A stretch of DNA of 64,000 bases from Terriglobus aquaticus (GCF_025685415.1 NZ_JAGSYB010000001.1:1860001-1924000); one strand, 5' to 3'; shown: positions 43,052 through 52,977, numbered from the stretch's first letter. Notes: a model not told the origin generated them from the letters alone. A program made the numbers and translations.

Positions 43052-44692
43052 TCAGATTGCGAAGACCCGGTGACCGGGGCAATCCTGCTCGGCGTTCTCC
43101 ACCAGCAACCTGGGAACGTCGACATCCGTCCGTGCCAACAAGGCCGCGCCGCTCAGGAAACGCTCCTGCGGATGACCGTCCGGGAACAGCAGGTGCGACA
43201 CTGCCGCCGCGTGCTTTGCCAGATGGCCTTCCTTCTGCACTTGCCAATTGGCGGCCATGCGGCGCAAGCGGTTCATCTGGTAGCGCATCTTGTTCGCGGC
43301 AATGCCCGCGGACCGGCCCAGGCTCTCGTCCATGGCGCTCATCCATTGCGTGACGGCAGTCAGCTCCGCATCCAAGGCGTTGCCGGCCGCCGCAATCTTG
43401 CGCTTGCCCTCAATCGGGATCGCACGCGCAGCTAGCTTCTGCAACAGATCGCCCTCTGGCTGTAGAGCGTCACGCAAGGAGAGTTCGTGCTGCTCCATGA
43501 CCGCCTGCACCGGAGCGTCCACAAGGGTAGCGGAGAGGCGCGGAAGCACTGGCGTGACCACGCCCAGAATGCGCTCGTAGAGAACGCGGCATTGCGCGAA
43601 GTACGCGATCTCTGCCGGACCGCCCACATAGGCAGAGGTAGGTAGTAAGGCGTCCTGAAACACCGGGCGCAGCAGTGCATTCGGGCTCAGTCGTTCGGGC
43701 TCGCTGTCCAGCAGCGCCAGCAGATCGTCCTGCGAGTAAACCCGTGCGCCAGCCTTCCACTCGCGGCCTTCGGCGCCGGCGCGCGGCACGCGGCGCAGTG
43801 ACAGCCGGTTGCCCTGTTCGTCCACTACAAACAGCAGAGAGCTGTTCTCCGCGATCAGCACCTGCGCGTGAAATCCCGCGGCCACCAACTGTTCAGTGTT
43901 GTGCAGCAGCGCATCGTGCAACTCGTCCGCGTGCTCGATCGCGTAACGCAACACCGGCGCGCCCATGGCGTGAAACTCCCGCCGACTTGCGTCAATGACG
44001 ATCAAGCCGTAGTCGCGGAATAGCGCCGTAATCAGCTTTGCGAAGGCGGACGCCAGCGTCTCGCCCGGCGTGTAGTACTCGCGCAAGAGATCGGCAATAG
44101 GAGCAAAGCCGAGCAGTTCCTCGGCGCGCTCAACTACCGGCGCGATGGCCTCGCCCAACGGCAAGGACCCCACCTCTCGGGTGCCATGGTGAGGAAACTT
44201 CGACCGCAACACCTCTACCCCGCCGCTGTTACGGCCGGGCTGCAGGAACGCCGCCTGGTTCACCTCGTCCAGGTCGTGGTCTTCCGTCGCCATCCAGAAG
44301 ACAGGAACGTGCGGCATACCGGCTTCGCTCGCTACCTGCGCTTTACGAATCGCGGTTGCCGCCTTCATCAGCGTCAGCAGCGGACCGCCAAACAGACCGA
44401 CCTGCTGCCCTGTAACCACCGCCCGCGCACCCGCCGCGAGCTTGTCCAGGTTGGCGCGCGTCGCGTCGCCACAGCCCCAGAACTCATTCTGCTCGCGCAA
44501 CACTCGCACCAACTCGGCCCGGTCCGGCTGCAGCCGCGGCGTTGTGCCCCGCTTCCAGCGGTCGTCCCATGGACTGGTCGGGTAGAACTGGCGCACAGGT
44601 GCATCTGCCGGCGCGGTCCGCAACTCCGTGAACTGTTCAAAGATCCGCGAAAGGTGCGGAAGCACGGAGATGGGGTAACACTCTGCGGTCAT
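43052..44692 (-). CDS. bshC: Putative cysteine ligase BshC (bacillithiol biosynthesis)
   Basis: The 547-residue protein is the proposed last enzyme of bacillithiol synthesis, adding cysteine to glucosaminyl malate. Seen motifs are AVVTGQQVGLFGGPLLTLMKA, VFWMATEDHDLDEVN and PTSAYVGGPAEIAYFAQC. Bacillithiol occurs in Bacillota and also in Acidobacteriota and Bacteroidota. A longer frame to 44800 exists, but the family pattern begins at MTAECYPISVLPH. The Nudix gene is divergent, 137 bases away. Confidence 0.88.
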   Translation of the reverse strand: MTAECYPISVLPHLSRIFEQFTELRTAPADAPVRQFYPTSPWDDRWKRGTTPRLQPDRAELVRVLREQNEFWGCGDATRANLDKLAAGARAVVTGQQVGLFGGPLLTLMKAATAIRKAQVASEAGMPHVPVFWMATEDHDLDEVNQAAFLQPGRNSGGVEVLRSKFPHHGTREVGSLPLGEAIAPVVERAEELLGFAPIADLLREYYTPGETLASAFAKLITALFRDYGLIVIDASRREFHAMGAPVLRYAIEHADELHDALLHNTEQLVAAGFHAQVLIAENSSLLFVVDEQGNRLSLRRVPRAGAEGREWKAGARVYSQDDLLALLDSEPERLSPNALLRPVFQDALLPTSAYVGGPAEIAYFAQCRVLYERILGVVTPVLPRLSATLVDAPVQAVMEQHELSLRDALQPEGDLLQKLAARAIPIEGKRKIAAAGNALDAELTAVTQWMSAMDESLGRSAGIAANKMRYQMNRLRRMAANWQVQKEGHLAKHAAAVSHLLFPDGHPQERFLSGAALLARTDVDVPRLLVENAEQDCPGHRVFAI

Positions 44693-44829
44693 TGCAATTT
44701 CTCTGGGCTGTTGAAGTAGCGCGAGCGTGCCGCCCCGTGTCAGATGGTACTCGAACCCTGTTGGATGCAGCCTGCGCCGCCGAACGCCCTCAGCTGGCAC
44801 TTCTGGTGGCGAATGGTAGTTTCAGACAC

Positions 44830-45492
44830 ATGAGCTCCAGCGAGACCCCGGCCGCCCACCCTACCCAAACCGCTCACGGCGCAGCCGCCTCGTCGCAGAT
44901 GCCCGACCTGCCCGTGGTCGCCCCGGAGCTGCGGGAGGGCAAAGCCGAAATCCTGAGCTCGCACGAGAGTTTCCACGGCAAAATCTTCTCCGTCTACACC
45001 GAGGAGGTCCTGGAGCCCAACGGTGTCCGGGCCACCCGTGACGTCGTTCGCCACAACGGCTCCGTAGTCGTGCTGGCCGTGGACGAGACGACCGACCCCA
45101 GCGATCCCCTGATCGTTCTGGAGCAGCAGTTCCGCCACGCCGCCAACCAGTACCTGTTTGAGCTGCCCGCCGGCCGCGTCGATCCGGGCGAAACGACTCG
45201 CCACGCCGCCGAGCGCGAACTGATCGAAGAGACCGGCTACCGCGCCACTCAATGGGAGACCCTGGTGAAGTACTACGCCAGCCCGGGGTTTGTCGCCGAG
45301 TGGATGGAGATCTACCTGGCTACCGGCATTACCACCGGTGAAGCGCAACCGGAAGAAGACGAGAAGATCGACACCTACCTGGTGCCGCTATCGCGGGTTC
45401 TCCGCATGATCGACGAGGGCAGGATCCACGACGGCAAGACCCTGATCGGCGTCATGCTGTACGCCCGTCGCCATGCCGCCCGGCAGGGCTGA
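44830..45492 (+). CDS. Nudix hydrolase, ADP-ribose pyrophosphatase type
   Basis: The 220-residue protein has the full Nudix box [20 protein letters not shown] plus TGY, after an upstream [19 protein letters not shown], the ADP-ribose pyrophosphatase pattern. It would split ADP-ribose or similar nucleoside diphosphates into AMP and sugar phosphate. The first 40 residues are variable, so the start at 44830 is provisional; an upstream frame extends to 44692. A small terminator follows. Confidence 0.88.
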   Translation: MSSSETPAAHPTQTAHGAAASSQMPDLPVVAPELREGKAEILSSHESFHGKIFSVYTEEVLEPNGVRATRDVVRHNGSVVVLAVDETTDPSDPLIVLEQQFRHAANQYLFELPAGRVDPGETTRHAAERELIEETGYRATQWETLVKYYASPGFVAEWMEIYLATGITTGEAQPEEDEKIDTYLVPLSRVLRMIDEGRIHDGKTLIGVMLYARRHAARQG

Positions 45493-45502
45493 CGCCCGGC
45501 AC

Positions 45503-45525
45503 GCCCCGAAGGGATGGGGCTTTTT
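45503..45525 (+). terminator. Rho-independent terminator after the Nudix gene
   Basis: GCCCC (45503-45507) pairs with GGGGC (45516-45520), directly followed by TTTTT. The loop is eight bases. Confidence 0.65.
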
Positions 45526-45686
45526 GCCGTCCAGCAAAACTTCTGGGCCCCCAAAATTTAGCGCCGCCAAATCCTGCGCCGTTGGGGTGCGTCACCTCGC
45601 GCAAAGAGGTACTCCACCGCCGTTTCTGTCGCGTCTACTCAGCACCATCCTCGCCACAGGCTTTCCCGGGCGAGAGCGAAAGACTG

Positions 45687-45920
45687 ATGGTGCAAGGGAC
45701 AAACACGGTGGCACAGTACAAGGGAACAGTGAAGTGGTTCAACAACGCGAAGGGCTATGGATTTCTGGGCCGCGATGATGGCGGCGCAGACGTCTTCGTC
45801 CATTACAGCTCCATCCAGACCGAGGGCTACAAGAGCCTGAAAGAAGGCGACCCGGTTGAATTCGATGTGATCCAGGGCGGCAAAGGCCCCCAGGCCGATC
45901 AGGTCGTGCTTACCAACTAA
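45687..45920 (+). CDS. Cold-shock domain protein
   Basis: A single cold-shock domain of 77 residues with the RNP1 motif KGYGFLG and RNP2 VFVHYSSI. The motif [15 protein letters not shown] is at about 13-27. A GTG at 45708 would remove the first seven residues and leave a more typical N-terminus (AQYKGTVKW). AAGGGA lies about nine bases before that GTG, while the ATG at 45687 has a weaker site. The approximately 160-base leader before it is typical of temperature-regulated csp genes. The hairpin at 45969 ends the transcript. Confidence 0.9.
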   Translation: MVQGTNTVAQYKGTVKWFNNAKGYGFLGRDDGGADVFVHYSSIQTEGYKSLKEGDPVEFDVIQGGKGPQADQVVLTN

Positions 45921-45968
45921 TTCGGCCAGCAACCGAGCCGCAGGGCGGCCGTCGCAAAACCGTGTGGC

Positions 45969-46003
45969 CCCATGTCCCTAACCGGGACATGGGCTTTGTT
46001 TTG
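45969..46003 (+). terminator. Terminator after the cold-shock gene
   Basis: CCCATGTCCC pairs with GGGACATGGG (45969-45993) around TAACC, followed by CTTTGTTTT. It lies between the cold-shock gene and polX. Confidence 0.75.
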
Positions 46004-46021
46004 GCATCTGACACCACAGCC

Positions 46022-47776
46022 ATGGATAACGCCACGCTTGCGCGCCTGTTGGACGAAACCGCCGCGCTGCTTGAAATCGACTCCGCCGACCCGTTCCGCA
46101 TCCGCAGCTACCGTCGCGCCGCCGAAGCGGTGGAGCAGCAAACCCAGCCGCTGGCCGGCATGATCGACGATCCCAAGCAGCTCCAGACCATTGGCGGCAT
46201 CGGCAAGGGCATGGCCGCGAACATCGTCGACCTTGTTCGCACCGGATCCATGCCGTTGCGCGACGAACTGCTGACGAAGTACCGCCCCAGCATGCTGGAA
46301 CTGCTGCGCCTGCCCAGCATGGGACCCAAGACGGTCGCGCTGCTGTGGAGCGCTCTGCAGGTGTCGAACATCGACGAGCTCGAGGCTGCCGCAAAGGCCG
46401 GCCACCTGAACACCCTTCCCCGCTTCGGACAAAAGCAGGTCGACAAAATCCTGAAAGGTATCGAAGACCACCGCAAGAACACCGGCCGGTTCCGCATTGA
46501 TGTGGCCGAGGACTGGGCCGACCGAATCGCCGCCCTCATCCGCGAGTTCCCGGGCGTCGAGACGATTACCTACGCCGGATCGCTGCGCCGCGGCCGCGAG
46601 TCGGTCGGCGACCTGGACCTGCTGGTCACCGGTCCTGCCTGCGAACCCGCCGTTGTCAGCGCGGCAGTGGAGCACGTCGCCGCCCTGCCCATCATCAGCC
46701 AGCTCCTGGCAAAGGGCCAGAACAAGGTCAGCTTCACCTTGCGCAACAACCTGCAGGTGGACGTGCGCCTGCTGCCACGCGCCTCTTACGGCGCAGCCCT
46801 GCAATACTTCACCGGCTCCAAGATGCACAACGTGACGCTGCGCCAGCGCGCTATCCGCATGGGCTACACGCTGTCGGAGTACGCCCTGGCGCGCATCGAG
46901 CCCGAGGAGGGTCAGAACCCGATCGTCGCTGGCGCCACCGAGGACGAGATCTACGGCGCGCTCGGCATGCAGTGCATCCCGCCCGAACTGCGCGAAAACT
47001 GCGGCGAGATCGAGGCCGCCATCAAGCACGAGCTGCCAAGCCTGATCACGCTGGCCGACATTCGCGGCGACGTTCACATGCACACGGTCGCAACAGACGG
47101 CACCTGCACCATCCGCGAGATGGCGGAAGCCGCACTTGCCCGCGGCCGCGGCTACATCGCCATCACCGACCACAGCAAAAACCTCGCGATGACCAACGGC
47201 CTGGACGATGCACGCGCGCAGGAACACATCCGCGCCATCCGGCAGGTCGACGCCGAAATGGAGGGTCGCATCCGCGTCTTTGCCGGCATCGAGGTCGACA
47301 TCCTGCAGGCCGGCGACCTGGACCTGTCCGACGAAACCTTTGCTCAGATGGACGTAGTGGTTGCGAGCGTTCACTCCCATTTCCAGCTCCCCGTGGAGGA
47401 GCAGACCGAGCGCATTCTTCGCGCACTCGAGAACCCGTACTTACAGATCCTCGGGCATCCCACCGGCCGCAAGGTCCTGAAGCGCGACGCCCACCATTAC
47501 GATCTGCACACTGTCCTGAAACGCTGCGTCGAACTCGGCATCGCCGTGGAGCACAACGCCGCGCCAGCACGCGCCGATCTGTCCGACTCCAACCTGCGTC
47601 TTGCCAAGGAACTCGGTTGCAAGATCAGCGTCAACACCGATGCGCACGCGGTGGCAGACATGGATCGCCTCCGCTTCGGCATCACCCAGCTACGCCGCGC
47701 GTGGCTCACCAAAGCCGATGTTTTGAACACCTTGGAAGCCGACGCGTTCCTCGCATCGCTGCGGCCGCGACCATAG
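46022..47776 (+). CDS. polX: DNA polymerase X family with PHP domain (PolX)
   Basis: The 584-residue enzyme has N-terminal helix-hairpin-helix parts (IGGIGKGMAANIV, LPSMGPKTVALLW), the polymerase X palm with GSLRRGRESVGDLDLLVTG (the DLD metal motif) and a C-terminal PHP domain (DVHMHTVATDGTC, ITDHSKNLAMTNG, HNAAPARADLSD). It fills short gaps in DNA repair, and the PHP domain can give 3'-5' exonuclease activity. The start at 46022 matches the family N-terminus; an upstream frame to 45962 runs into the terminator. Confidence 0.93.
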   Translation: MDNATLARLLDETAALLEIDSADPFRIRSYRRAAEAVEQQTQPLAGMIDDPKQLQTIGGIGKGMAANIVDLVRTGSMPLRDELLTKYRPSMLELLRLPSMGPKTVALLWSALQVSNIDELEAAAKAGHLNTLPRFGQKQVDKILKGIEDHRKNTGRFRIDVAEDWADRIAALIREFPGVETITYAGSLRRGRESVGDLDLLVTGPACEPAVVSAAVEHVAALPIISQLLAKGQNKVSFTLRNNLQVDVRLLPRASYGAALQYFTGSKMHNVTLRQRAIRMGYTLSEYALARIEPEEGQNPIVAGATEDEIYGALGMQCIPPELRENCGEIEAAIKHELPSLITLADIRGDVHMHTVATDGTCTIREMAEAALARGRGYIAITDHSKNLAMTNGLDDARAQEHIRAIRQVDAEMEGRIRVFAGIEVDILQAGDLDLSDETFAQMDVVVASVHSHFQLPVEEQTERILRALENPYLQILGHPTGRKVLKRDAHHYDLHTVLKRCVELGIAVEHNAAPARADLSDSNLRLAKELGCKISVNTDAHAVADMDRLRFGITQLRRAWLTKADVLNTLEADAFLASLRPRP

Positions 47777-47808
47777 GGGCCGGGTGTTGCATCGAGTGAA
47801 GAACCGAC

Positions 47809-49341
47809 CTACAAGCTCGCGATTGCAGGCCGCCGGGAGCCCCAGCCCGCCGCTCGCTCATACGCGGCTGCCAGCGCCAGCACTCGGCCTTCGCTGAACC
47901 GCGGACCGGCGATCATCAGCCCGACCGGCAGGCCGCCCGGCGTAAAGCCGCACGGAATGCTGATCGCCGGGATTCCGTAGAGGTTGAACGCCAGCGAGTT
48001 GAAGTCGTTCGTCGGCTCCTCTGGCTGCGGCTTCTCTTCGCGGCCAAGTTCTTCCTGGATGGTGCGCGGCCCCACACGGTTCGTAGGCAGCACCACCAGG
48101 TCGAAGCCGTCGAAGGCGTCATCGATCGTCTTGCGCAACCCGGCCAGGTGCCACTGTGCCCGAATCAGGTCTACCGCTTTGCCGGCGGCGGTCTCGCCCG
48201 GATCGTTCAGTTCCTTAAACGTTCCATCGACCACACCGCGGGTCTGCAACTGGTAGTTGCCCGCGTGCCGGCGAAACAAATCCTGGTGTACCGCAGCCAC
48301 TTCGGCGGCGCGAACGGCCGTCCAGTCCAGCGCATCGACCGCAGGCAACTGCACGTCGCGCACGGACTGTACCAGTCCTTTGATCACGCCGATCGCAGTC
48401 TCGACCGCCGCCGCAGTCGCGGCATCCAGCTTGTCAAAAAAAGGCGCGCGCGGTACGCCTACCCGCAAGCCGCTGACCGGCTGCCGCATGGCCTGCACGT
48501 AGTCCTCGGGTGCATGCTCCACGCTGGCCACATCGTGCTTGTCATAGCCGGCCATCACGTTCAGCATCAGCGCGGCATCTTCGACGGTGCGCGCCATCGG
48601 TCCGCAATGATCCAGCGAGTAGATCAGCGGGAAGATGCCGCCCAGCGACACCAAACCATACGTCGGCTTCAAACCGACCACGCCGCACCACGCAGCAGGG
48701 ATGCGGATGGATCCGCCGGTGTCGGTTCCCAGGGCCGCCGGCACCAGGCCCGCTGCGACTGCCGCCGCAGAGCCGCCTGAGGATCCGCCCGCCACGCGCT
48801 CCAGCGCCCACGGATTGTGCACCGGCCCGAAATAACTGGTGGCCGAGGTTCCACCCATGGCGAACTCATGCAGGTTGCTCTTGCCCAGCACCAGGGCACC
48901 GGCGGCGCGCAACCGGCTCACGACGAAGGCGTCGGCGGTCGGCACGCGATCGTCAAACACCATGCTGCCCACGGTGGTGCGCGTTCCCGCCGTGTCGATG
49001 TTGTCCTTGATCGCGACGGGCACACCATGCAGCGGGCCCCGAAAGCGCCCCTGCCTGGCCTCAGCATCCAGCGCTGCTGCCTCCTGCAGGGCCTGCTCAC
49101 GCCGCACTGTGATGAACGCGTCGAGCTTCGGATTCAGGGCGTCGACCCGCGTCAGCAGCGCCTGCACCAGCGCCTCGGAACGGAGCGTGCCCTGGCGGAT
49201 CCGGCCCGCAACCTCCGCTACGGTCAGCCAGGCGACCGCATCGGCCCGGGCTTCTCCTCGCAGCGGAAGCACCGGTGCCAGGGTGCAGGCCGCGCCGGCA
49301 GCCGATTGAAGAAGAAACTTGCGTCGAGTGGACTGCGGCAT
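47809..49341 (-). CDS. Tat-exported amidase (amidase-signature family)
   Basis: The 510-residue protein begins STRRKFLLQSAAGAACTLA, a Tat-like signal, then the amidase-signature enzyme: catalytic Lys in PVAIKDNIDTAG, the cis-Ser in VAGGSSGGSAAAVAA and the nucleophile Ser in GTDTGGSIRIPA. Family members hydrolyse amides, for example in GatA-like, fatty-acid amide or indole-acetamide reactions. Export suggests an extracellular amide substrate. It is convergent with polX. Confidence 0.9.
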   Translation of the reverse strand: MPQSTRRKFLLQSAAGAACTLAPVLPLRGEARADAVAWLTVAEVAGRIRQGTLRSEALVQALLTRVDALNPKLDAFITVRREQALQEAAALDAEARQGRFRGPLHGVPVAIKDNIDTAGTRTTVGSMVFDDRVPTADAFVVSRLRAAGALVLGKSNLHEFAMGGTSATSYFGPVHNPWALERVAGGSSGGSAAAVAAGLVPAALGTDTGGSIRIPAAWCGVVGLKPTYGLVSLGGIFPLIYSLDHCGPMARTVEDAALMLNVMAGYDKHDVASVEHAPEDYVQAMRQPVSGLRVGVPRAPFFDKLDAATAAAVETAIGVIKGLVQSVRDVQLPAVDALDWTAVRAAEVAAVHQDLFRRHAGNYQLQTRGVVDGTFKELNDPGETAAGKAVDLIRAQWHLAGLRKTIDDAFDGFDLVVLPTNRVGPRTIQEELGREEKPQPEEPTNDFNSLAFNLYGIPAISIPCGFTPGGLPVGLMIAGPRFSEGRVLALAAAYERAAGWGSRRPAIASL

Positions 49342-49511
49342 CTTTACCGAACTCTATACCGTCCCTTCGCGAGGACCGCCGAGAAACAAAACTGCCTGCT
49401 CACCCTCTCGCGCTACGCGATTTCGCGCCAAATTAGAACAGCTTGTCACCGGAGTACCACAAAAGTTGTAGTAGGCTGCTGCTCGTACCTATCCCCAAAG
49501 GAGCTTCACCC

Positions 49512-50153
49512 ATGCGTTTTGCTGTCCCCCACAGCTTGACGGCGGTCCTCGTTGCGCTCTGTTTCATGCTCACGCCATCCGCCAAGGCAGATACGTTCTC
49601 CTTCACCACCATAGGTCCCACGGACCTGGGCTACTTCGTCGCCGTGGACGACTTCGGCGATTACACGGTCCGGCGGTACGATGCTTCTGGTAACTCCCCG
49701 TGTGGCGCGAACGCGCAGAGCTGTTACCAGACCTACAGCGCCTACACCGGACAGACCAGCTACACCACCTATCAGCCCGTACTTGCGAGCGATCCATCTC
49801 CGGCGGCTGGCCCCGGTTGCACGGTGAGTGCTTCCACCGTTCCCGGCGCCACGTCCTTTTGCAACAACGGGCACGAGGCTCTCGGCAACATCGACGGGGT
49901 CTGGTCCGTGTACAACGGCGCAGCCGCGCTCATCTTCGGTGGGGCGCCGGCGAACTCCATCGGCATCACACCGTCCGGCAATCTGTTCTGGGCAGACGGC
50001 TACCACGAGAACCTCGTCCTCGCTCTTGATCTGACGACGCTCGCCGCACCGGTGCCGATCCAGGTCAGCACGCCAGAGCCAGGCAGCCTTCTGCTGCTGG
50101 CAACGGGCGCGCTGGGCGTCCTGGGCGCGGCGCGGCGCAGATTCGTCAGCTAA
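49512..50153 (+). CDS. PEP-CTERM sorted secreted protein
   Basis: The 213-residue protein has a Sec signal peptide (LTAVLVALCFMLTPSAKA), a beta-rich body and a C-terminal TPEPGSLLLLATGALGVLGA followed by ARRR: the PEP-CTERM motif, one hydrophobic helix and basic end that exosortase recognises. AAAGGAG precedes the ATG. No exosortase (epsH/xrt) gene is in the window. The body shows repeated Y and S and two cysteine pairs. It is probably surface-attached or released into exopolysaccharide. Confidence 0.88.
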   Translation: MRFAVPHSLTAVLVALCFMLTPSAKADTFSFTTIGPTDLGYFVAVDDFGDYTVRRYDASGNSPCGANAQSCYQTYSAYTGQTSYTTYQPVLASDPSPAAGPGCTVSASTVPGATSFCNNGHEALGNIDGVWSVYNGAAALIFGGAPANSIGITPSGNLFWADGYHENLVLALDLTTLAAPVPIQVSTPEPGSLLLLATGALGVLGAARRRFVS

Positions 50154-50257
50154 CCTTCCACTTTCCAACCCGATCGGCCCGGTGCGGCCACCCCGCAAAA
50201 CACCGCGGGAGAGCCGCCCGGGCCGTCTCTGCGTTGAAACGCGAGATACTAACGGGC

Positions 50258-50848
50258 ATGGCCGAATTCCTCAGTTCCGCGCCGCAAACCGGCAACACCC
50301 GCAAACTTCTTCTGATCGGGCTCGTCGTCGCGCTGGCGCTGGCGACCGGTTTCGCCCTCTTCTACCACCACGAGAACCACGCTCCGTTGCAGGCCACGGC
50401 CACGCGCGTTCTCACGCTTCCGCTGCACACGGTGTACGGCAGCAACGCCAAAGGCGGGGCCGCGGCCATGGAGGCTCCGGAAACTGAGGACTCCATCTAT
50501 GTGATTCCGCTGCTGCGGGTGGAGAACACCAGTGACGTGCCGCTCTTCATCAAGGACGTGACCAGCTCAGTCACCCTGCAAGACGGTCGCGACAATCCGG
50601 GACGGCGCATCGGAGCGCGCGATCGCGAGCGCCTGCAGGCCATGGTTCCGGGCATCACTCCCCTGGTGAAACAGACCAACCTGCCGCCACTCGATCCAGA
50701 GGGGCAGGTTGCCCCGCATAGCACCGCCGAGGGCTACGCCATCTTCCTGTACACCATGCCGTCCACCGAGTGGGACAAGCGCAAGGCCGCCGACGTGCGC
50801 CTCGACTTCTACCATCAGGACGCGGCGACCATTCCGCTACCGAAGTAG
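50258..50848 (+). CDS. Single-pass membrane hypothetical protein (196 aa)
   Basis: It has an N-terminal anchor (KLLLIGLVVALALATGFALFY) and a periplasmic beta-rich domain. The central VIPLLRVENTSDVPLFIKDV resembles small uncharacterised acidobacterial proteins that bind or measure something in the periplasm. No family assignment can be given. The convergent coiled-coil gene ends 21 bases away. Confidence 0.65.
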   Translation: MAEFLSSAPQTGNTRKLLLIGLVVALALATGFALFYHHENHAPLQATATRVLTLPLHTVYGSNAKGGAAAMEAPETEDSIYVIPLLRVENTSDVPLFIKDVTSSVTLQDGRDNPGRRIGARDRERLQAMVPGITPLVKQTNLPPLDPEGQVAPHSTAEGYAIFLYTMPSTEWDKRKAADVRLDFYHQDAATIPLPK

Positions 50849-50869
50849 CGCGGAGCCCGCCAGACCGGT

Positions 50870-51715
50870 TCACTCCCCTTTTGGCACCGAGAGATACCCG
50901 CCTACCACGTCCTTGCTGATGCTGTTGACCATTACCTCAAAGAGCTGCGGATTCTTGCCGCTGTAGAACTGCACCGGCTCCAGCACGGTCTTGTCCTTCT
51001 TCTCGATGTTGCGATCGTCGCTGCTGACCATCAGCGTGTAGCGGCCCTTCTTTTCATTGGTCTTCTTCAACTGCAGCTTGACGGTGGACAGTAGAGTCGG
51101 CGGCGCGTTCTTATGCAGCGTGAATTCGTAGTAGCTGCGATCTCCGCGATGCTTCAGCACCTCGAGTTCGTCGTGGTTCTTGGCGATCAGGCCGCTCATC
51201 ACGCCGGCATCGCCAATCGTCCTCTGCAGGATCTGCTTGGTATCCGCCAGGTCCGTGCGGGTTGCGGCAACGTCGGTCTTGGTGGTGGCGACCTCCGTTT
51301 TCACCGACGAAACCTCTCCCTTCACCGCGCCCAGTTGCTTGGACGTGTCCGCCTGCGAGGCTTCGAGGCGGGTGGCGTCACTCTTCTGCTGCGCGGCAAG
51401 TGCAGCGGCGCGCTGCGCCAGTTCCTGCTGCCGCTGCTGGGCTGCGGTCATCTGCTGGTCGACCATGGCGCTGTTCGCCCGGAGGCGTGCGTCCGCCTCC
51501 TCCAGCCGGCGGTTGATGGCCGTGCTTCCCTGCTCCGCAACCATCAGCTTCTCTTCGGTATCCGTCAGCCGCTGCTGCAGCAGAAAGGCCCACAGCAGCG
51601 CCCCGATGGCCAGCACCAGCGCCGTCGCGGTGGCAATGGGCAGCCACGCTCCGTGTCGCTCGGCGTTGCCCCGCGAAGGATCGACATACTCCCGGTTCGG
51701 ATCCGGCTCCAGCAT
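50870..51715 (-). CDS. Membrane-anchored coiled-coil protein
   Basis: The 281-residue protein has a transmembrane segment (about 25-45, TATALVLAIGALLWAFLLQ), then a long heptad region (about 48-165, including KTEVATTKTDVAATRTDLA), and a C-terminal globular part. It is an inner-membrane protein with a rod-like periplasmic section. It is convergent with the 50258 gene and divergent from the ThiO-like gene. I recognise no family. Confidence 0.65.
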   Translation of the reverse strand: MLEPDPNREYVDPSRGNAERHGAWLPIATATALVLAIGALLWAFLLQQRLTDTEEKLMVAEQGSTAINRRLEEADARLRANSAMVDQQMTAAQQRQQELAQRAAALAAQQKSDATRLEASQADTSKQLGAVKGEVSSVKTEVATTKTDVAATRTDLADTKQILQRTIGDAGVMSGLIAKNHDELEVLKHRGDRSYYEFTLHKNAPPTLLSTVKLQLKKTNEKKGRYTLMVSSDDRNIEKKDKTVLEPVQFYSGKNPQLFEVMVNSISKDVVGGYLSVPKGE

Positions 51716-51810
51716 TCTGCGAACTCCTGTGGCGGCAGCGGCCGCTCATCCTGCCAGTCTCGCGCGTTCGCTGGCGGTCGGCAACGGCCATCGCCAGCAC
51801 TGCTCGTACC

Positions 51811-52797
51811 ATGAACACAATGCAGCACCCCGACGTCGTCATCGCCGGAGCCGGCGTGATCGGCCTTTCTCTTGCCCTGGAACTGCGCCTGCGCGGCTGC
51901 ACCGTGCTTGTCCTGCAACGCGAACAGCCGGGCCTGGCGAGCCGCGCCGCCGCCGGCATGCTCGCTGCGCACGATCCGCACCATCCAGCCCCGCTGCAGC
52001 CCCTTGCTGACCTGGCGCTCGAGCTCTACCCCGCGTATCTCGACAGGGTTCGCGCCGGCAGCGGGCACGCCGTCCCGATACAGACGGAGCAGGTCGTTGA
52101 GGCCGACCCTACCGGCGAACCTGGCCGAAACCTGCTGCCTACCTTGTCGGCCGACGCCGGGACGTTCGTGCTCCGACCGGAGCAGAGCCTGGACCCACGC
52201 GATCTGCACGCCGCGCTTCGGGCCGCCGCGACCCAGGCGGGTGTACTAATTCGAGACGTCTCCGCAGGCACGCTCCTCGCCGCACCGGACGTACCGTTGA
52301 CGGTCGACTGCACCGGCGCGTGGTCACCCGGCCCGGTCCGCCCGGCGAAAGGCCAGATGTTGCGCGTGCAACTGCCGCCTGCCGCGCTTCGATTGCGGAG
52401 CGGAAATGCGGTGGTGCGGACCGACGACATCTACATCGTTCCCCGGCTGGACGGCTCTGCGCTGATCGGCGCGACCGTGGAAGACGCCGGCTTCGACCTG
52501 GCCATTCACGACGCAGATCTGACTGCGCTGCGAGCACGCGCAGCCGCCGTACTACCCCTTGCGGCCGATGCGCCGGAACTGGAGCGATGGTCCGGGCTGC
52601 GTCCGCGAACGGCAGACGATCTGCCGATTCTGGGCGAACTTGCGCCCGGTCGCGTGGTCGCCAACGGCCTGTTTCGAAACGGCATTCTGCTCGCTCCCGC
52701 TGTGGCTCGGGTTATGGCGCAACTCCTGACCGGCAAACCTCCAACGATCCCGCTGGACGCCTTTGCACCCGAACGGCTGGCGCTCCAGGATCGGTGA
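51811..52797 (+). CDS. FAD-dependent amine/amino-acid oxidoreductase (ThiO/DAAO-like)
   Basis: The 328-residue protein has the Rossmann start VVIAGAGVIGLSLALELRLRG, an SRAAAGMLA substrate-site segment typical of glycine oxidase, and the closing LSGLRP/GRTADDLPILG-type region (WSGLRPRTADDLPILGE). Glycine oxidase (ThiO) makes glyoxylate imine for thiamine thiazole synthesis; D-amino-acid oxidases are the close alternative. No thiamine genes lie next to it. It starts 95 bases from a divergent coiled-coil gene. Confidence 0.8.
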   Translation: MNTMQHPDVVIAGAGVIGLSLALELRLRGCTVLVLQREQPGLASRAAAGMLAAHDPHHPAPLQPLADLALELYPAYLDRVRAGSGHAVPIQTEQVVEADPTGEPGRNLLPTLSADAGTFVLRPEQSLDPRDLHAALRAAATQAGVLIRDVSAGTLLAAPDVPLTVDCTGAWSPGPVRPAKGQMLRVQLPPAALRLRSGNAVVRTDDIYIVPRLDGSALIGATVEDAGFDLAIHDADLTALRARAAAVLPLAADAPELERWSGLRPRTADDLPILGELAPGRVVANGLFRNGILLAPAVARVMAQLLTGKPPTIPLDAFAPERLALQDR

Positions 52798-52977
52798 GGC
52801 AAGCGAACGCCGCACGCCGTAATGGTGCCCGGCGTTTAACAGCCCTCCTCCGAATACGATTGCGAGCCAGAACTTCAGACCACGAGCCACGGCACACGCG
52901 GTAATCGCGCGGCTGTGATGACAACCGCACAACCCACCAGCTATAACTCGCTCCAACACGCGCGCGCAGGAGCCCAG

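Noticed and set aside
45917-47380. Long minus-strand frame (487 codons) opposite polX
   Set aside because: PolX is supported by palm and PHP motifs; the antisense product is a composition artefact.
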